From Purshia tridentata (lineage: Eukaryota; Streptophyta; Magnoliopsida; Rosales; Rosaceae), in the NCBI GenBank assembly GCA_003254885.1, contig QANT01001643.1, positions 1 to 64,000 of the forward strand: DNA of 64,000 nucleotides, written 5' to 3'. Below, piece after piece: positions 36,901-49,511 of the stretch (position 1 is its first letter; each line of letters starts with the position of its first letter). The position numbers and the translations under genes were made by a program. Under the pieces are notes generated by a model. It made no database searches. It saw only the letters and a program-made list of their open reading frames with translations, and was not told the DNA's origin.

Positions 36901-39466
36901 GGTTCTTCAGAGCTTGCACGCTAATTGAGACATGAGAAGGTGCTACTCAATGTCTTTCTTGGCAACTGGGAATGTTTTGATGCAATTTAGACGTAAGTGG
37001 ACTGAGTCTGCACCAAAATGATGTTTTCATTACTTCTAAACGCGAAATGTGCTTCTTCAGAGCAAGAATGCTCATCCAAGCGTGAGAAAGTGCTTCCCCA
37101 TCTCGTTAACCATATTGTACTGAGTGCGCACCGAAATGACGTTTTCGTTTATTCTCAACACCTAAAGTGGTTCCTTAGGGCTAGCACGCTAATCGAGACA
37201 TTAGAGAGTGCTTACTCATCTCTTTCTTGCTTACCGGGCACGTTTTGGTGCAAATTGGACCAAGTTAAACTGATTATGCACCGAAAAGGTGTTTTGGTTA
37301 TTTCCTAACACGAAATGTGGTTCTTTGTGGATGGAACGCTAATCCTAGCATGAGAAAGTGCATCCCTATGTCTTTCGTGCCAACCGAGCGCGTTTAGTTG
37401 CAACGCTAGGCAAATTTGATTGAATGTGCACTGAAATGACGTATTCGTGCATTCTTAACACCTAAGGTAGTTCATTTGGGCCAGAAAGCTAATCCAAACA
37501 TGAGAAAGTGGTTCCCCATGTGTTTCTTGCCAACTGGGCACGTTTTGATGCAATTTAGACGAAAGTGGACTGAGTATGCAATGAAATGATGTTTTCGTTT
37601 CTTCTAAACATGAAATGTGCTTCTTTAGGGCAAGAATGCTCCTCGAAGCATGAGAAAGTGGTTCCCCATGTCTTTCTTGTCAACCGAGAAGGTTTTCAAG
37701 CAACTTCAACCAAATTGGACAAAGTGTGCACCGAAATGACGTATTTGTGCATTCTTAGCGCGTGAAGTGGCTCTTTAGGGCTTGAACGCTAATCGAGACA
37801 CGAGAAAGTGCTTCCCCATGTCTTTCTTGCCAATCGGGAACGTTTTGGTTTAAGTTTAATCAAATTGGACTTCCCGTGCACCAAAATGACGTTTTCGTGC
37901 ATTCTTAGGGCCTAAAGTGGTTCTTTAGGGTTAGCACGCTAATATCGAGACATGAGAAACTGCTTCCTCATGTCATTCTTCCCAACCAAGAAAGTTTTGG
38001 AGCAATTTAGACCCAGTATGCACCAAAATGATGTATTTGTGCATTGCTAACACCTAAAGTGGTTCTTTAGGGCTACTACGCTAATCGAGACATGAGAAAG
38101 TGCTTGTCAATGTCTTTCGTGCCAACATGTTTTGATGGAATTTAGACGAAAGTGGACTGAGTATGCACCGAAAGGATGTTTTCGGTACTTCTAAACACGA
38201 AATGTGCTTCTTTAGGGTGAGGATGCTCATCTAAGCATAAGAAAATGCTTCCCCATGACTTTCTTGTCAACCGATGACGTTTTGGTGCAACTTTAACCAA
38301 ATTATACTGAGTGCGCACCGAAATGACGTTTTCGTTCATTCTTAACGCCTAAAGTGGTTCCTTTGGGCTATCACGCTAATCGAGACATTAGAGAGTGTTT
38401 ATTCATCTATTTCTTCCCAACTGGGTACGTTTTGGTGCAATTTGGGCCAAGTTAGACCGAGTGTGCACTTAAAAGGTGTTTTTGCTCTATCCTAACACAA
38501 AATTTGCTTCTTTGCGGTTGGAACGCTAATCCAAGCATGAGAAAGTGCATCCTTGTGTCTTTCTTGCCAACCGAGCATGTTTAGTTGCATTGTTAGCCAA
38601 ATTTCACTCAATGTGCAATGAAATGATGTATTCGTGCATTGTTAACACCTAAGGTAATTCATTGGGGCTAGAACACTGATCCAAACATGACAAAGTGGTT
38701 CCCCTTGTGTTTCTTTTCAACTGAGCACATTTTCATGCAACTTCAAGCGAATTGGACTAAGTGTGCACCGAAATGACGTCTTCGTGCATTCTTAGAAACT
38801 AAAGTGGTTCTTTGGGGCTAGCACACTAATTGAGACATGAGAAACTGCTTCTCAATGTTTTTCTTGCCAACCGGGCACATTTTGATGCAATTCAAACGGA
38901 AGTGGATTGAGTATGCACCGAAATGATGTTTTCATTACTTCTAACCACGAAATGTGCTTCTTCAGGGCAAGAATCCTCATCCAAGCGTGAGAAAGTGCTT
39001 CCCCATGTCTTTCTTGTCAACCGATAATGTCTTAGTGCAGTTTTAACCATATTGTACTGAGTGCGCACCGAAACAACGTTTTCATTCATTCTCAACACCT
39101 AAAGTGGTTCCTTAGGGCTATCATGCTAATCGAGACATTAAAGAGTGTTTCCTCGTCTCTTTCTTACCAACCGGGCACGTTTTGGTGCAATTTTGGCCAA
39201 GTTAGACCGAGTATGCACCGAAAAGGTGGTTTTGTTCTATCCTAACACGAAATGTGCTTCTTTGAGGTTGGAACACTAATCCAAGCATGAGAAAGTGCAT
39301 CCCTATGTCTTTCTTGCCAACCTAGCACGTTTAGTTGCAATGTTAGCGAAATTTCACTCAATGTGCACTGAAATGACGTATTCGTGCATTGTTAACACCT
39401 AAGGTAGTTCATTTGGGCTAGAACACTAATCCAGACATGAGAAAGTGGTTCCCCATGTGTTTCTTG
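33966..39466 (+). repeat. 150-bp satellite, block 6 (large multimer units)
   Basis: The subtype F landmark (GACATTAGAGAG-like) recurs near 35874, 37195, 38382 and 39132, at spacings of about 1321, 1187 and 750 bp, so units hold about 9, 8 and 5 monomers. Typical order: C, D, A2, F, G, H, B. Ends at GTTTCTTG (39459-39466), the target of the hAT element. Confidence 0.95.
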
Positions 39467-40706
39467 TAGGGGTGGGTTCGGTACGGTAACCATACCGAAC
39501 TCCCCATATCGATTGTCGTCCGACATTGATCGGAAAAAGAGGTTTTGGAGTCGATACCAAACCGTCGAACAATGGTTACCGCTGTTTCGCTATCGGTCGG
39601 ACATCGGTTGAAAGAAGGTGGTATTGGGGCTACCGTATCTCTTTTAGGCGCTGGAAAGTTCCATTCCAGCATCACAACTGAAACCCAAACAACTTTATAT
39701 TTATACTCTCAATCTTCTCCTCCCCTCTTCCTTCTGATGAGAAGAAAGCTTAAATCACCCCAAACAATCTTATTCCTATAACAGATTTCATAAACAAATT
39801 TCTGCAAGCTTATCAATTAAAATAATACAGAACAAAAAAAACCATAAACCATGTCTTCAGCCTCACCAGTCAAAAAATTGTAGAGATTTTGTGATGGGAT
39901 TTACTTGAAGTGAGGGATTTGTGATGGGTTTTTGTTGCAGACTTGCAATGAGAAAGAGAGAGAGAGGAGAAAGAAATTAAGCAAGAGAGAGAATGGGGGG
40001 AATAAATGGCGTGGCATTTCTGCAAGGAGTCAAACCGTTAGTTGAACTTAGTAATTGGGCTCGGTAGGGAAAAAAAATAAAATTTATGGGCTCATTAGTT
40101 GGGCTGTGACAATTTTCCCACTAGAAAATTAGATATATAATTCGGCCCAAAATTTTTGACAAAAAAGTAAAAGTAGAAGCATAAGACCAATTAATTGAAT
40201 GCACCTCCCTCGTAGACTCACAATGAGTAGCAGAACTACTCCTCCTCCATGGCCAAAACCCATCCTCCAAAACCATCCGATTGTCTTTATTACCATTCGC
40301 TTGCAGATCGACGCTGTCTCCTCCACATCAAATATTTGTAATTGAGTAATACAAACACAATATTGAGGTACTCTCTCTACCTCTCTCTCTATTTGGGATT
40401 TTTATGGATTGTGATTAGTGTGTGTGTGATCAGTGATGACAAAATGCCCAAAAAAAAAATACAAGACAAAGACAAGAAACCAGATGAAAAAAGAACAGAG
40501 AAGAAGAAGAGAAGAGGGTTGGTATCGGTATGGATTGGTATACCGCCGATATGGGTATTTCAATACCAATACCATCCCGATTTGGCACGGTACGGTACGA
40601 TATTTTTACCAATGCCGAAAATTTTTAAAAAAATACCATACCGATCGGTACGGTATCAGTACGGCAACGGTATTTTTCGGTGAATAGGTAAAAAAACCCA
40701 GCCCTA
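39467..40706. mobile_element. Non-autonomous hAT-type DNA transposon, 1.24 kb, TSD GTTTCTTG
   Basis: GTTTCTTG at 39459-39466 and 40707-40714 is an exact 8-bp target duplication, typical of hAT. The ends are TAGGGGTGGGTT and, reversed, TAGGGCTGGGTT. Both subterminal regions are rich in GGTACGGTA and its complement (39478-39500, 40585-40680), as in hAT elements where the transposase binds such motifs. The interior has a GA-rich tract near 39952-39995. No transposase motif was seen. Small open frames (39418-39675, 40129-40326, 40342-40683) look accidental. Confidence 0.9.
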
Positions 40707-43700
40707 GTTTCTTGTCAACCGAGCACGTTTTCGTGCTACTTCAAGCGAATTAGACTAAGTGTGCACCGAAATCACGTAATCTGCATTCTTAGAGCCTAAA
40801 GTGGTTTTTTAGGGCTGGAACACTAATCAGGACATGAGAAACTGCTTCGCAAAGTCTTTCTTGCCAACCAGGCACATTTTGATGCAATTCAGACGAAAGT
40901 GGACTGAGTATGCACCGAAATGATGTTTTCATTACTTCTAAGCACGAAATGTGCTTCTTCAGGGCAAGAATGCTCATCCAAGCGTGAGTAAGTGCTGCCT
41001 CATGTCCTTCTTGTCAACCGATAACGTGTTAGTGCAGTTTTAACCATATTGTATTGAGTGCGCACCGAAACGACGTTTTTGATCATTCTGAACACCTAAA
41101 GTGGTTCCTTAGGGCTAGCACGCTAATCGAGACATTAGAAAGTGCTTCCTCATCTCTTTTTTGCCAACCGGGCACGTTTTGGTACAATTTGTACCAAGTT
41201 AGACCGAATATGCACCAAAAAGTTGTTTTTGTTATTTCCTAACACGAAATGTGCTTCTTCGAGGCTGGAACGCTAATCTAAGCATGAGAAAGTGCATCCC
41301 TTTTTCTTTCGTGCCAACCGAGCGTGTTTAGTTGCAACTCTAGACAAATTTGACTCAATGTGCACCGAAATCACTTATTCGTGCATTCTTAACATGTAAG
41401 GTAGTTCATTTGGGCTCGAACGCTAGTCCAAACATGAGAAAGTGGTTCCCCACATGTTTCTTGTCAACCGAGCACGTTTCCATGCAACTTCAACCAAATT
41501 GCACTAAGTGTGCACCGAAATGATGTATTCGTGCAATCTTAGGTGCCTTCCTAACACCTAAAGTGGTTCTTTAGGGCTAGCATGCAAATTGAGACATGAG
41601 AAAGTGCTTCTCCACCTCTTTCATGCCAACCAGGCACGTTTTTCTACAATTTAGATGAAATGGCCTGAGTATGCACCGAAATGATGTTTTCGTTACTTCT
41701 AAACACAAAATGTGCTTCTTTAGGGCCAGAATGCTCATCCAAGCGTGAGAAATTGGTTCCCCATGAGTTTCTTGTCAATCGAGCATGTTTTCATGCAACT
41801 TCAACCAAATTAGACGAAGTGTGCACCGAAATGACGTATTCGTGCATTCTTAAAGCCTAAAGTGTTTCTTTAAGGCTTGAACGCTAATCGAGACACTAGA
41901 AAGTGCACAGAAATGGTGTATTCTTTAACGCTAATCGAGACATGAGAAAGTTCTTCCCCACGTCTTTCTGGCCAACTGGGAACGTTTTGGTTTAACTTTA
42001 ATCAAATTGGACTTATTGTGCACCGAAATGATGTTTTTGTGCATTCTTAGGCTCCAAAGTGGTTCTTTAGGGTTAACACGCTAATATCGAGACGTGAGAA
42101 AGTGCTTCCTCATAGCTTTCATGCCAACCAAGAAAGTTTTGGTGCAATTTGGACCCAGTATGCACCAAAATAATGTTTTCGTGTGTTCCTAATGCCTAAA
42201 GTAGTTCTTGAGAGCTAGTATGCTAATCGAGACAAGAGAAAGTACTTCTCAATGTCTTTCTTGCCAACCGGGCACGTTTTGATGCAATTTAGACGTAAGT
42301 GGACTGAGTATGCACCAAAATGATGCTTTCATTACTTCTAAACACGAAATGTGCTTCTTCTGGGCAAGAATGCTCATCAAAGCGGGAGAAAGTGCTTCCT
42401 CATGTCTTCCTTGTCAACCGATATCATTTTGGTGCAGTTTTAACCATATTCTACTGAGTGTGCACCGAAATACGTTCTCGTTCATTCTCAACACCTAAAG
42501 TGGTTCCTTAGGGCTAGCACGCTAATCGAGACATTAGAGAGTGCTTCCTCATCTCTTTCTTGCCAACCGGATGCGATTTGGTACAATTTGTACCAAGTTA
42601 GACCGATTAGGCATCGAAAACGTGTTTTTGTTATTTCCTAACACGAAATGTGTTTATTCGAGGCTGAAACGCTAATCCAAGCATGAGAAAGTGCATCACT
42701 TTGTCTTTCGTGCCAACCGAGCGCGTTTAGTTGCAACGTTAGCCAAATTTGACTCAATGTGCACTAAAATGACGTATTCGTGCATTCTTAACACGTCAGG
42801 TGGTTCATTTGGGGTAGAACGCTAGTCCAAACATGAGAAAGTGGTTTCCCACGTGTTTCTTGTCAACCGAGCACGTTTTCATACAACTTCAACCAAATTG
42901 CACTAAGTGTGCACCGAAATCACGTATTCATGCAATCTTAGTGCCTTCCTAACACTAAAGTGGTTCTTTAGCGCTAGCACGCTAATTGAGACATGAGAAA
43001 GTACTGAGTATGCACCAAAATGATGTTTTTGTTACTTCTAAACACGAAATGTGCTTCTTTAGGGCTAGAATGCTCATCCAAGCGTGAGAAAGTGGTTCCC
43101 CATGAGTTTCTTATCAATCGAGCACGTTTTGATACAACTTCAACCAAATTGGACTAATTGTGCACCGAAATGACGTATTTGTTCATTCTTAGAGCCTAAA
43201 GTTTTTCTTTAGGGCTTGAACACTAATCGAGACACTAGAAAGTGCTTCCCCATGTCTTTCTTGCCAACCAGGAATGTTTTGGTTTAACTTTAATCAAATT
43301 GGACTTAGTGTGCATCGAAATGATGTTTTGGTGCATTCTTAGGGCCCAAAGTGCTTCTTTAGGGTTAGCACGCTAATATCGAGACATAAGAAAGTGCCTC
43401 CTCATGTCTTTCGTGCCAACCAAGAAAGTTTTGGTGCAATTTGGACCCAGTATGCACCAAAATTATGTTTTCGTGTATTCCGAGCACTTAAAGTGGTTCT
43501 TTAGAGCTAGCACGCTAATCGAGACATGTGAAAGTGCTTCTCAATGTCTTTCTTGCCAACCGGGCACGTTTGGATGCAATTCAGACGTAAGTGGACTGAG
43601 TATGCACCCAAATGATATTTTCATTACCTCTAAGCACGAAATGTGCTTCTTCAGGGCAAGAATGCTCATCCAAGTGTGAGAAAATGCTTCCCCATGTCTT

Positions 43701-46700
43701 TCTTGTCAACCGATATCGTTTTGGTGCAGTTTTAACCATATTGTACTTAGTGCGCACTGAAATGACGTTCTCGTTCATTCTCAACACCTAAAGTGGTTCC
43801 TTAGGGCTAGCACGGTAATCGAGACATTAGAGAGTGCTTCATCATCTCTTTCTTGCCAACCGGGTACGTTTTGGTGCAATTTGGACCAAGTTAGACCGAT
43901 TATGCACCGAAAAGGCGTTTTGGTTATTTCCTAACACGAAATTTGCTTCTTTGAGGCTGGAACACTAATGCAAGCATGAGAAAGTGCATCCTTATGTCTT
44001 TCGTGCCAACCGAGCGTGTTTAGTTGCAACGTTAGGCAAATTTGATTGAATGTGCACTGAAGTGACGTATTGTGCATTGTTAACACCTAAGGTAGTTCAT
44101 TTGGGGCTAGAACGCTAATCCAAACATGAGAAAGTGGTTCCCCATGTGTTTCTTGCCAACTGGGCACGTTTTGATACAATTTAGATGAAAGTGGACTTAG
44201 TAAGGACAGAAATGATTTTTTGCTACTTCTAAACACGAAATGTGCTTCTTTTGGGCAAGAATGCTCATCCAAGCATGAGAAAGTGGTTCCCCATGTCGTT
44301 CTTGTCAATCGAGCACGTTTTCGGGCAACTTCCACCAAATTGGATTAAGTGTGTACCAAAATGACGTATTTGTGCATACTTAACTCCTAAAGTGGGTCTT
44401 TAGGGCTTAAACGCTAATCGAGACACAAGAAAGTGCTTCCCCACGTCTTTCTTGCCAATCGGGAATGTTTTGTTTGAATTTAATCAAATTGGACTTTAGC
44501 GCTAGCACGCTAATTGAGACATGAGAAAATACTGAGTATGCACCAAAATGATGTTTTTGTTACTTCTAAACACGAAATGTGCTTCTTTAGGGCTAGAATG
44601 CTCATCCAAGCGTGAGAAAGTGGTTCCCCATGAGTTTCTTATCAATCGAGCACGTTTTCATACAACTTCAACCAAATTGGACTAACTGTGCACCAAAATG
44701 ACGTTTTCGTGCATTCTTAGGCCTAAAGTGGTTCTTTAGGGTTAGCACGCTAATATGGAGACATGAGAAAGTACTTCCTTATGTCTTTCTTCCTAACCAA
44801 GAAATTTTTGTAGCAATTTAGACCTACTATGCACTAAAATCATGTATTTGTGCATTCCTAACACCTGAAGTGGTTCTTTAGGGCTAGGATGCTAATCGAG
44901 ACATGAGAAAGTGCTTGTCAATGTCTTTTGTGCCAACACGTTTTGATGCAATTTAGACGAAAGTGGACTGAGTATGCACCGAAAGGATGTTTTCTTTACT
45001 TCTAAACACGAAATGTGCTTCTTTAGGGCAAGAATGCTCATCCAGGTGTGAGAAAATGCTTCCCCCTGTCTTTCTTGTCAACCAATGACGTTTTGGTGCA
45101 ACCTTAACCAAATTGTACTGAGTGTGCACCGAAATGACGTTTTCGTTCATTCTTAATACCTAAAGTGGTTCCTTAGGGCTATCACGCTAATCGAGACATT
45201 AGAGAGTGTTTTCTCATCTCTTGCTTGCCAACCGAGCACGTTTTGGTGCAATTTGGGCCAAGTTAGACCGAGTATGCACCGAAAAGGTGTTTTTGTTCTA
45301 TCCTAACACAAATTGTGCCTCTTTGAGGTTGGAACGCTAATCCAAGCATGAGAAAGTGCATCCCTATGTTTTCTTGCCAACCGAGCACGTTTAGTTGCAT
45401 TGTTAGCCAAATTTCACTCAATGTGCACTGAAATGACATATTCGTGCATTGTTAACACCTAAGGTAGTTCATTTGGGCTACAACACTAATCCAAACATAA
45501 GAAGGTTCCCCATGTGTTTCTTGTCAACTGGGCACGTTTTCATGTGACTTCAAGAGAATTGGACTAAGTGTGCACCAAAATAATGTATTCATGCATTCTT
45601 AAGGCCTAATTAGTGGTTCTTTAGGGCTAGCACGCTAATCGAGACATAAGAAATTGCTTCTCAATGTCTTTCTTGCTGATCGGCACATTTTGATGCAATT
45701 CAAACGAAAGTGGACTGAGTATGCACTGAAATGATGTTTTTGTTCCTTCTAAGCACGAAATGTGCTTCTTCAGGGCAAGAATGCTCATCCAAGCATGAGA
45801 AAGTGCTTTCCCATGTCTTTCTTGTCAACTGATAATGTTTTGGTGCAGTTTTAACCATATTATACTGAGTGCGCACCGAAATGACGTTTTTATTCATTCT
45901 CAACACCTAATGTGGTTCCTTAGGGCTAGCACTAATCGAATCATTAGAGAGTGCTTCCTCATCTCTTTCTTGCCAACTGGGCACGTTTTGGTGCAATTTG
46001 GGCCAAGTTAGACCGAGTATGCACCGAAAAGGTATTTTTGTTCTACCCTAACACGAAATGTGCTTCTTTGAGGTTGGAACGCTAATCCAAGCATCAGAAA
46101 GTGCATCCCTATGTCTTTCTTGCCAACCGAGCACGTTTAGTTGCATTGTGAGCCAAATTTCACTAAATGTGCACTGAAATGACGTATTCGTGCATTGTTA
46201 ACATCTAAGGTAGTTATTTGGGCTAGAATACTAATCCAAACATGAGAAAGTGGTTTCCTATGTGTTTCTTGTCAACCAAGCACGTTTTCATGCGACTTCA
46301 AGCGAATTGGACTAAGTGTGCACCAAAATGACATATTCGTGCATTTTTAGCGCCCAAAGTGGTTCTTTAGGGCTTGAATGCTAATCGGGACACGAGAAGG
46401 TGCTTCCCCACGTTTTTCTCGCACACCGGGAACGTTTCTGTTTAACTTTAATCAAATTGGACTTAGTGTGCACCAAAATGACGTTTTCGTGCATTCTTAG
46501 GGAAAAAAGTGGTTCTGTAGGGTTAGTACGCCAATATTGAGACATGAGAAAGTGCTTCCTCATGTCTTTCATCCGAACCAAGAAAGTTTTGGTGCAATTT
46601 GGATCTAGTATGCATTGAAATGATGTTTTTGTGCATTCCTGACACCTAAAGTTGTTGCTTAGGGCTAGCACGCTAATCGAGACATGAAAAAGTGCTTCTC

Positions 46701-46762
46701 AATGTCTTTCTTGCCAACCGGGCATATTTTGATGCAATTTAGACAAAAGTGGACTGAGTATG
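40707..46762 (+). repeat. 150-bp satellite, block 7 (large multimer units)
   Basis: F landmarks near 41129, 42528, 43820, 45192 and 45930 give spacings of about 1400, 1290, 1370 and 740 bp. The spacing from 39132 to 41129, less the hAT element and its duplication, is about 750. Several monomers are fused or shortened (for example near 41900, 42990 and 44490). Ends at GTATG (46758-46762). Confidence 0.95.
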
Positions 46763-47635
46763 TGTTGTATGATTTATTAGAGCAAAAATAATGTAATAAG
46801 AACAGTGCTCTAATTAGCTCACAAGTGCACAAGTCGCGAAGTAGCAAGACATGCAAGCATGAGATCGATCCCTCAGAGAAGAGTATTGATGCAAGAACTA
46901 CTACTCTAACTAAATTCAATTAAATCAAACACTACTCACACACACGATCAGGGGGGTTAGATTGATTTTAAAGACTTCAAACAACTAAAACGTTGTAAAA
47001 TAATAGCAAGAATCAAGAGAACGAAACACTAGGGTTCAAAATCCACCACTAGTTCACTACCTTCCTTCCTATGAATTATATTCCTTTAATAACATACATG
47101 TTCTTGAAGTTTACCTACCAAAAGCTTTGGCTATTTCGTTTTGGCGTTATGTTCCTTATGCATATACTAGGAGTCTCTTAAAGATGCCCAAGCAAGTTAA
47201 CTTGCATGTTCCTAGACAAGCTAGGCCAATCACCCATGCAAGAGTCATTAGGATTTGTGAAGATGACAAATACATAGACCATATATCCACCCCAATGTAC
47301 ACTATGCAATCTATGATCCCTTCACCCAAAGATATTTTCTTAGGATATCTCCATGTTGCAAATTGAAATTATCATCCTTTTGAGCTTATTTAATTTCACA
47401 ACATAAACTAAATGCATTTAACCTAAGGTAATCAGTCAAAGGTGCCACACAATTAGGGTCAATCTAAATAGGGATCCATGCATGTATTAAAATTCAACAA
47501 TCCATAGGAAATCAGATAACATAACTAGGGCTTCATCCTAGCCCTAGCTTTGAGTTTAGCTAGACATAATTAACATAAGCATAAGTAAAAGCCTAAGCTA
47601 AAACTAAATAAATAGAGAAAGAAGAGGAAAGCAAG
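46763..47635 (-). mobile_element. 3' half of a split LTR-family-1 copy (element E)
   Basis: Begins on the + strand TGTTGTATGATTTATTAGAGC, the normal 3' end of LTR family 1, after GTATG in the satellite. It carries the AAAAGCTTTGGCTATTTC and GATCGATCCC tracts and stops at GAAGAGGAAAGCAAG (47635), where a nested LTR begins. The missing 5' half is at 62152-63032 on the other strand: that half ends at the matching internal point of the family, so together they make one LTR of about 1.75 kb. A short open frame at 47127-47366 is not a gene. Confidence 0.8.
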
Positions 47636-49511
47636 TGTTGATTTGTTTTCTTAGAACCAAATAAATACTCAATTCTAAGTTTACTCGCAAGTGCACGAAT
47701 CGCGATGTAGCAAAGCATGCAAATAACGAGGTCGATCTCACAGGGAATATGTAAACATGCATCAAACCAATTTAGCTTATTCATAACTCACACACACGGC
47801 ATGGGGGTTTAGATTTTAGTCAAAACTCACACACACACTCTAACACACGCACGCACACTTTTATGGCATTGTTAAGCATCAAAATCCAACAAACTATCAA
47901 TGATCAACTAATATGATAATCATGCAATTTCAAAAGACTACGAACATAAAGTTTGACTACCAAAGGCTTTGGCTATTTCCCTTTAGCGTTATACCTTTCT
48001 TATGCATGTACTAAGAGATTATTGGGCCTACCCTAGCAAGTTAACGTGCATGCTCCTAGATAATCTAGGGCAATCACCCATGCAAGAGTCATTAAGTTCT
48101 ATGAAGTTGTCAAACACACAGACCCCTTTTCCAACCAAATGTACGCGGCGCTACCATGTGAATCCTATTACCACAACCGTTGCTTAAGTGGCTGCTTGTT
48201 ACTTCTAAAATTGTCATCCTTTCGAGCTTATTCAATTTTATAACAATCACTAGATGCTTTATCCCTAAGGTGGCAATCTTAAAGACTCTACAACTAGTGC
48301 CATTTAATTAGATAATAGGATTTTATGTAAGTACCATCATCATCAATTCCAGAAATCATAATTCAAACATTGAACATAAATATAGGCTTCATCTTTAACT
48401 TAACAATGCATAAAAGTAACTAAGACATGAACATGAAAATAAAAAATTTAATTAGATAAACAAACTACCAATCCATGTTCAAGGTCTTAATTAACACTTA
48501 AAAATAATAAAAGAACTCAAAAAGCATGAAAAAGGAAGAAGGAAACCACAAGGAAGTCACGGCAAGGCAAGGTGGCTTGCGGCAAGGCTTAGGGCAGTAG
48601 GGGATGTCACGGCCTCCTTCTCTCCTTGGCTCTCTAGGTTGCACGGCACACTCCTCCTCTAGGCTTGCTTGCGGCACACTCTCTCTCTTTCTCTCTAAAA
48701 ATATAAAATTCTTACTTTTTGGTGTGATCTGATTTTGCTTGAAAAGAGCATGTAAAATAATGAGGAAAGGAGGCCTTTATATAAGAGTAACGAGATGCTG
48801 ATTCCTTGGCCACAAAGAACTTGACTTGTGGCACAAATAGAAAAGTAGAATTAGGGTTTCCCATGTACATGGGCTTGGGGCATGGGCATCACTTAAGCCC
48901 ATGTGCTTTGGGCCTCCCCCTTGCTTGTTAGTGGGCTTCTCCCTTGGTCCATGCGCATGCCACCTTAGGCCCATTTCTTCATGTGATGTTGACTTGAGCC
49001 CATTGACTTGATGAAGCTTCTAGAACCCCTTTGACTTTGACCCAACATTCCTTGGTCCACTAGGAAACTTTGTCCAACTAGGGTTAGGTATTCCTAGTCC
49101 AACTAGGATTAGAATTTTCTAGTGCAATTAGGATTTCCCTTTCCAGTCCAACTAGGGTTTACCTTTTGTAGTCCTACTAGGATTTGCCTTTCCTAGTCCC
49201 ATTAGGATTTGCCTTTCCTAGTTCAACTACGATTTCATAGTTTTGGCCCTGGACAATGATGGTTTTCCTGGTTTGGCTAGGATTCCTTATTTGAGTAGGA
49301 TTTCAGCTTTTCTAGTTCCACTAGGATTTCTTCGGTTGTCCTAGTTTGATTAGGAATTGTGCAATTTTGGTTCTTTAGGCTTCTTTCTTCATAATTGCTT
49401 CATTTGACCTATAAAAGACAGAAACAAAGCAAAAACACACAAAACGCCAAGTTCTAATGCTCTAGGTTAGGGAATTAGCATAAGAAAACATTCACAAATG
49501 CTCACTCAACA
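47636..49511 (-). mobile_element. 3' LTR of nested element N (LTR family 1), 1.88 kb
   Basis: TGTTGATTTGTTTTC at 47636 to GCTCACTCAACA at 49511, followed by a purine tract on the element strand, so it is a 3' LTR and not a solo. It is about 93% like 63033-64000 by eye. Landmarks on the element strand: an array of CCTAGT/ACTAGG dyads, an upstream GCCCATGTACATGGG palindrome, a TATA-like TTATATAAAGGC near 48775-48785 and the GCCGCAAG leader. Confidence 0.85.

Noticed and set aside
5398-46762. CRISPR-like array
   Set aside because: The repeat is one long continuous monomer without short unique spacers, in a plant-type sequence.
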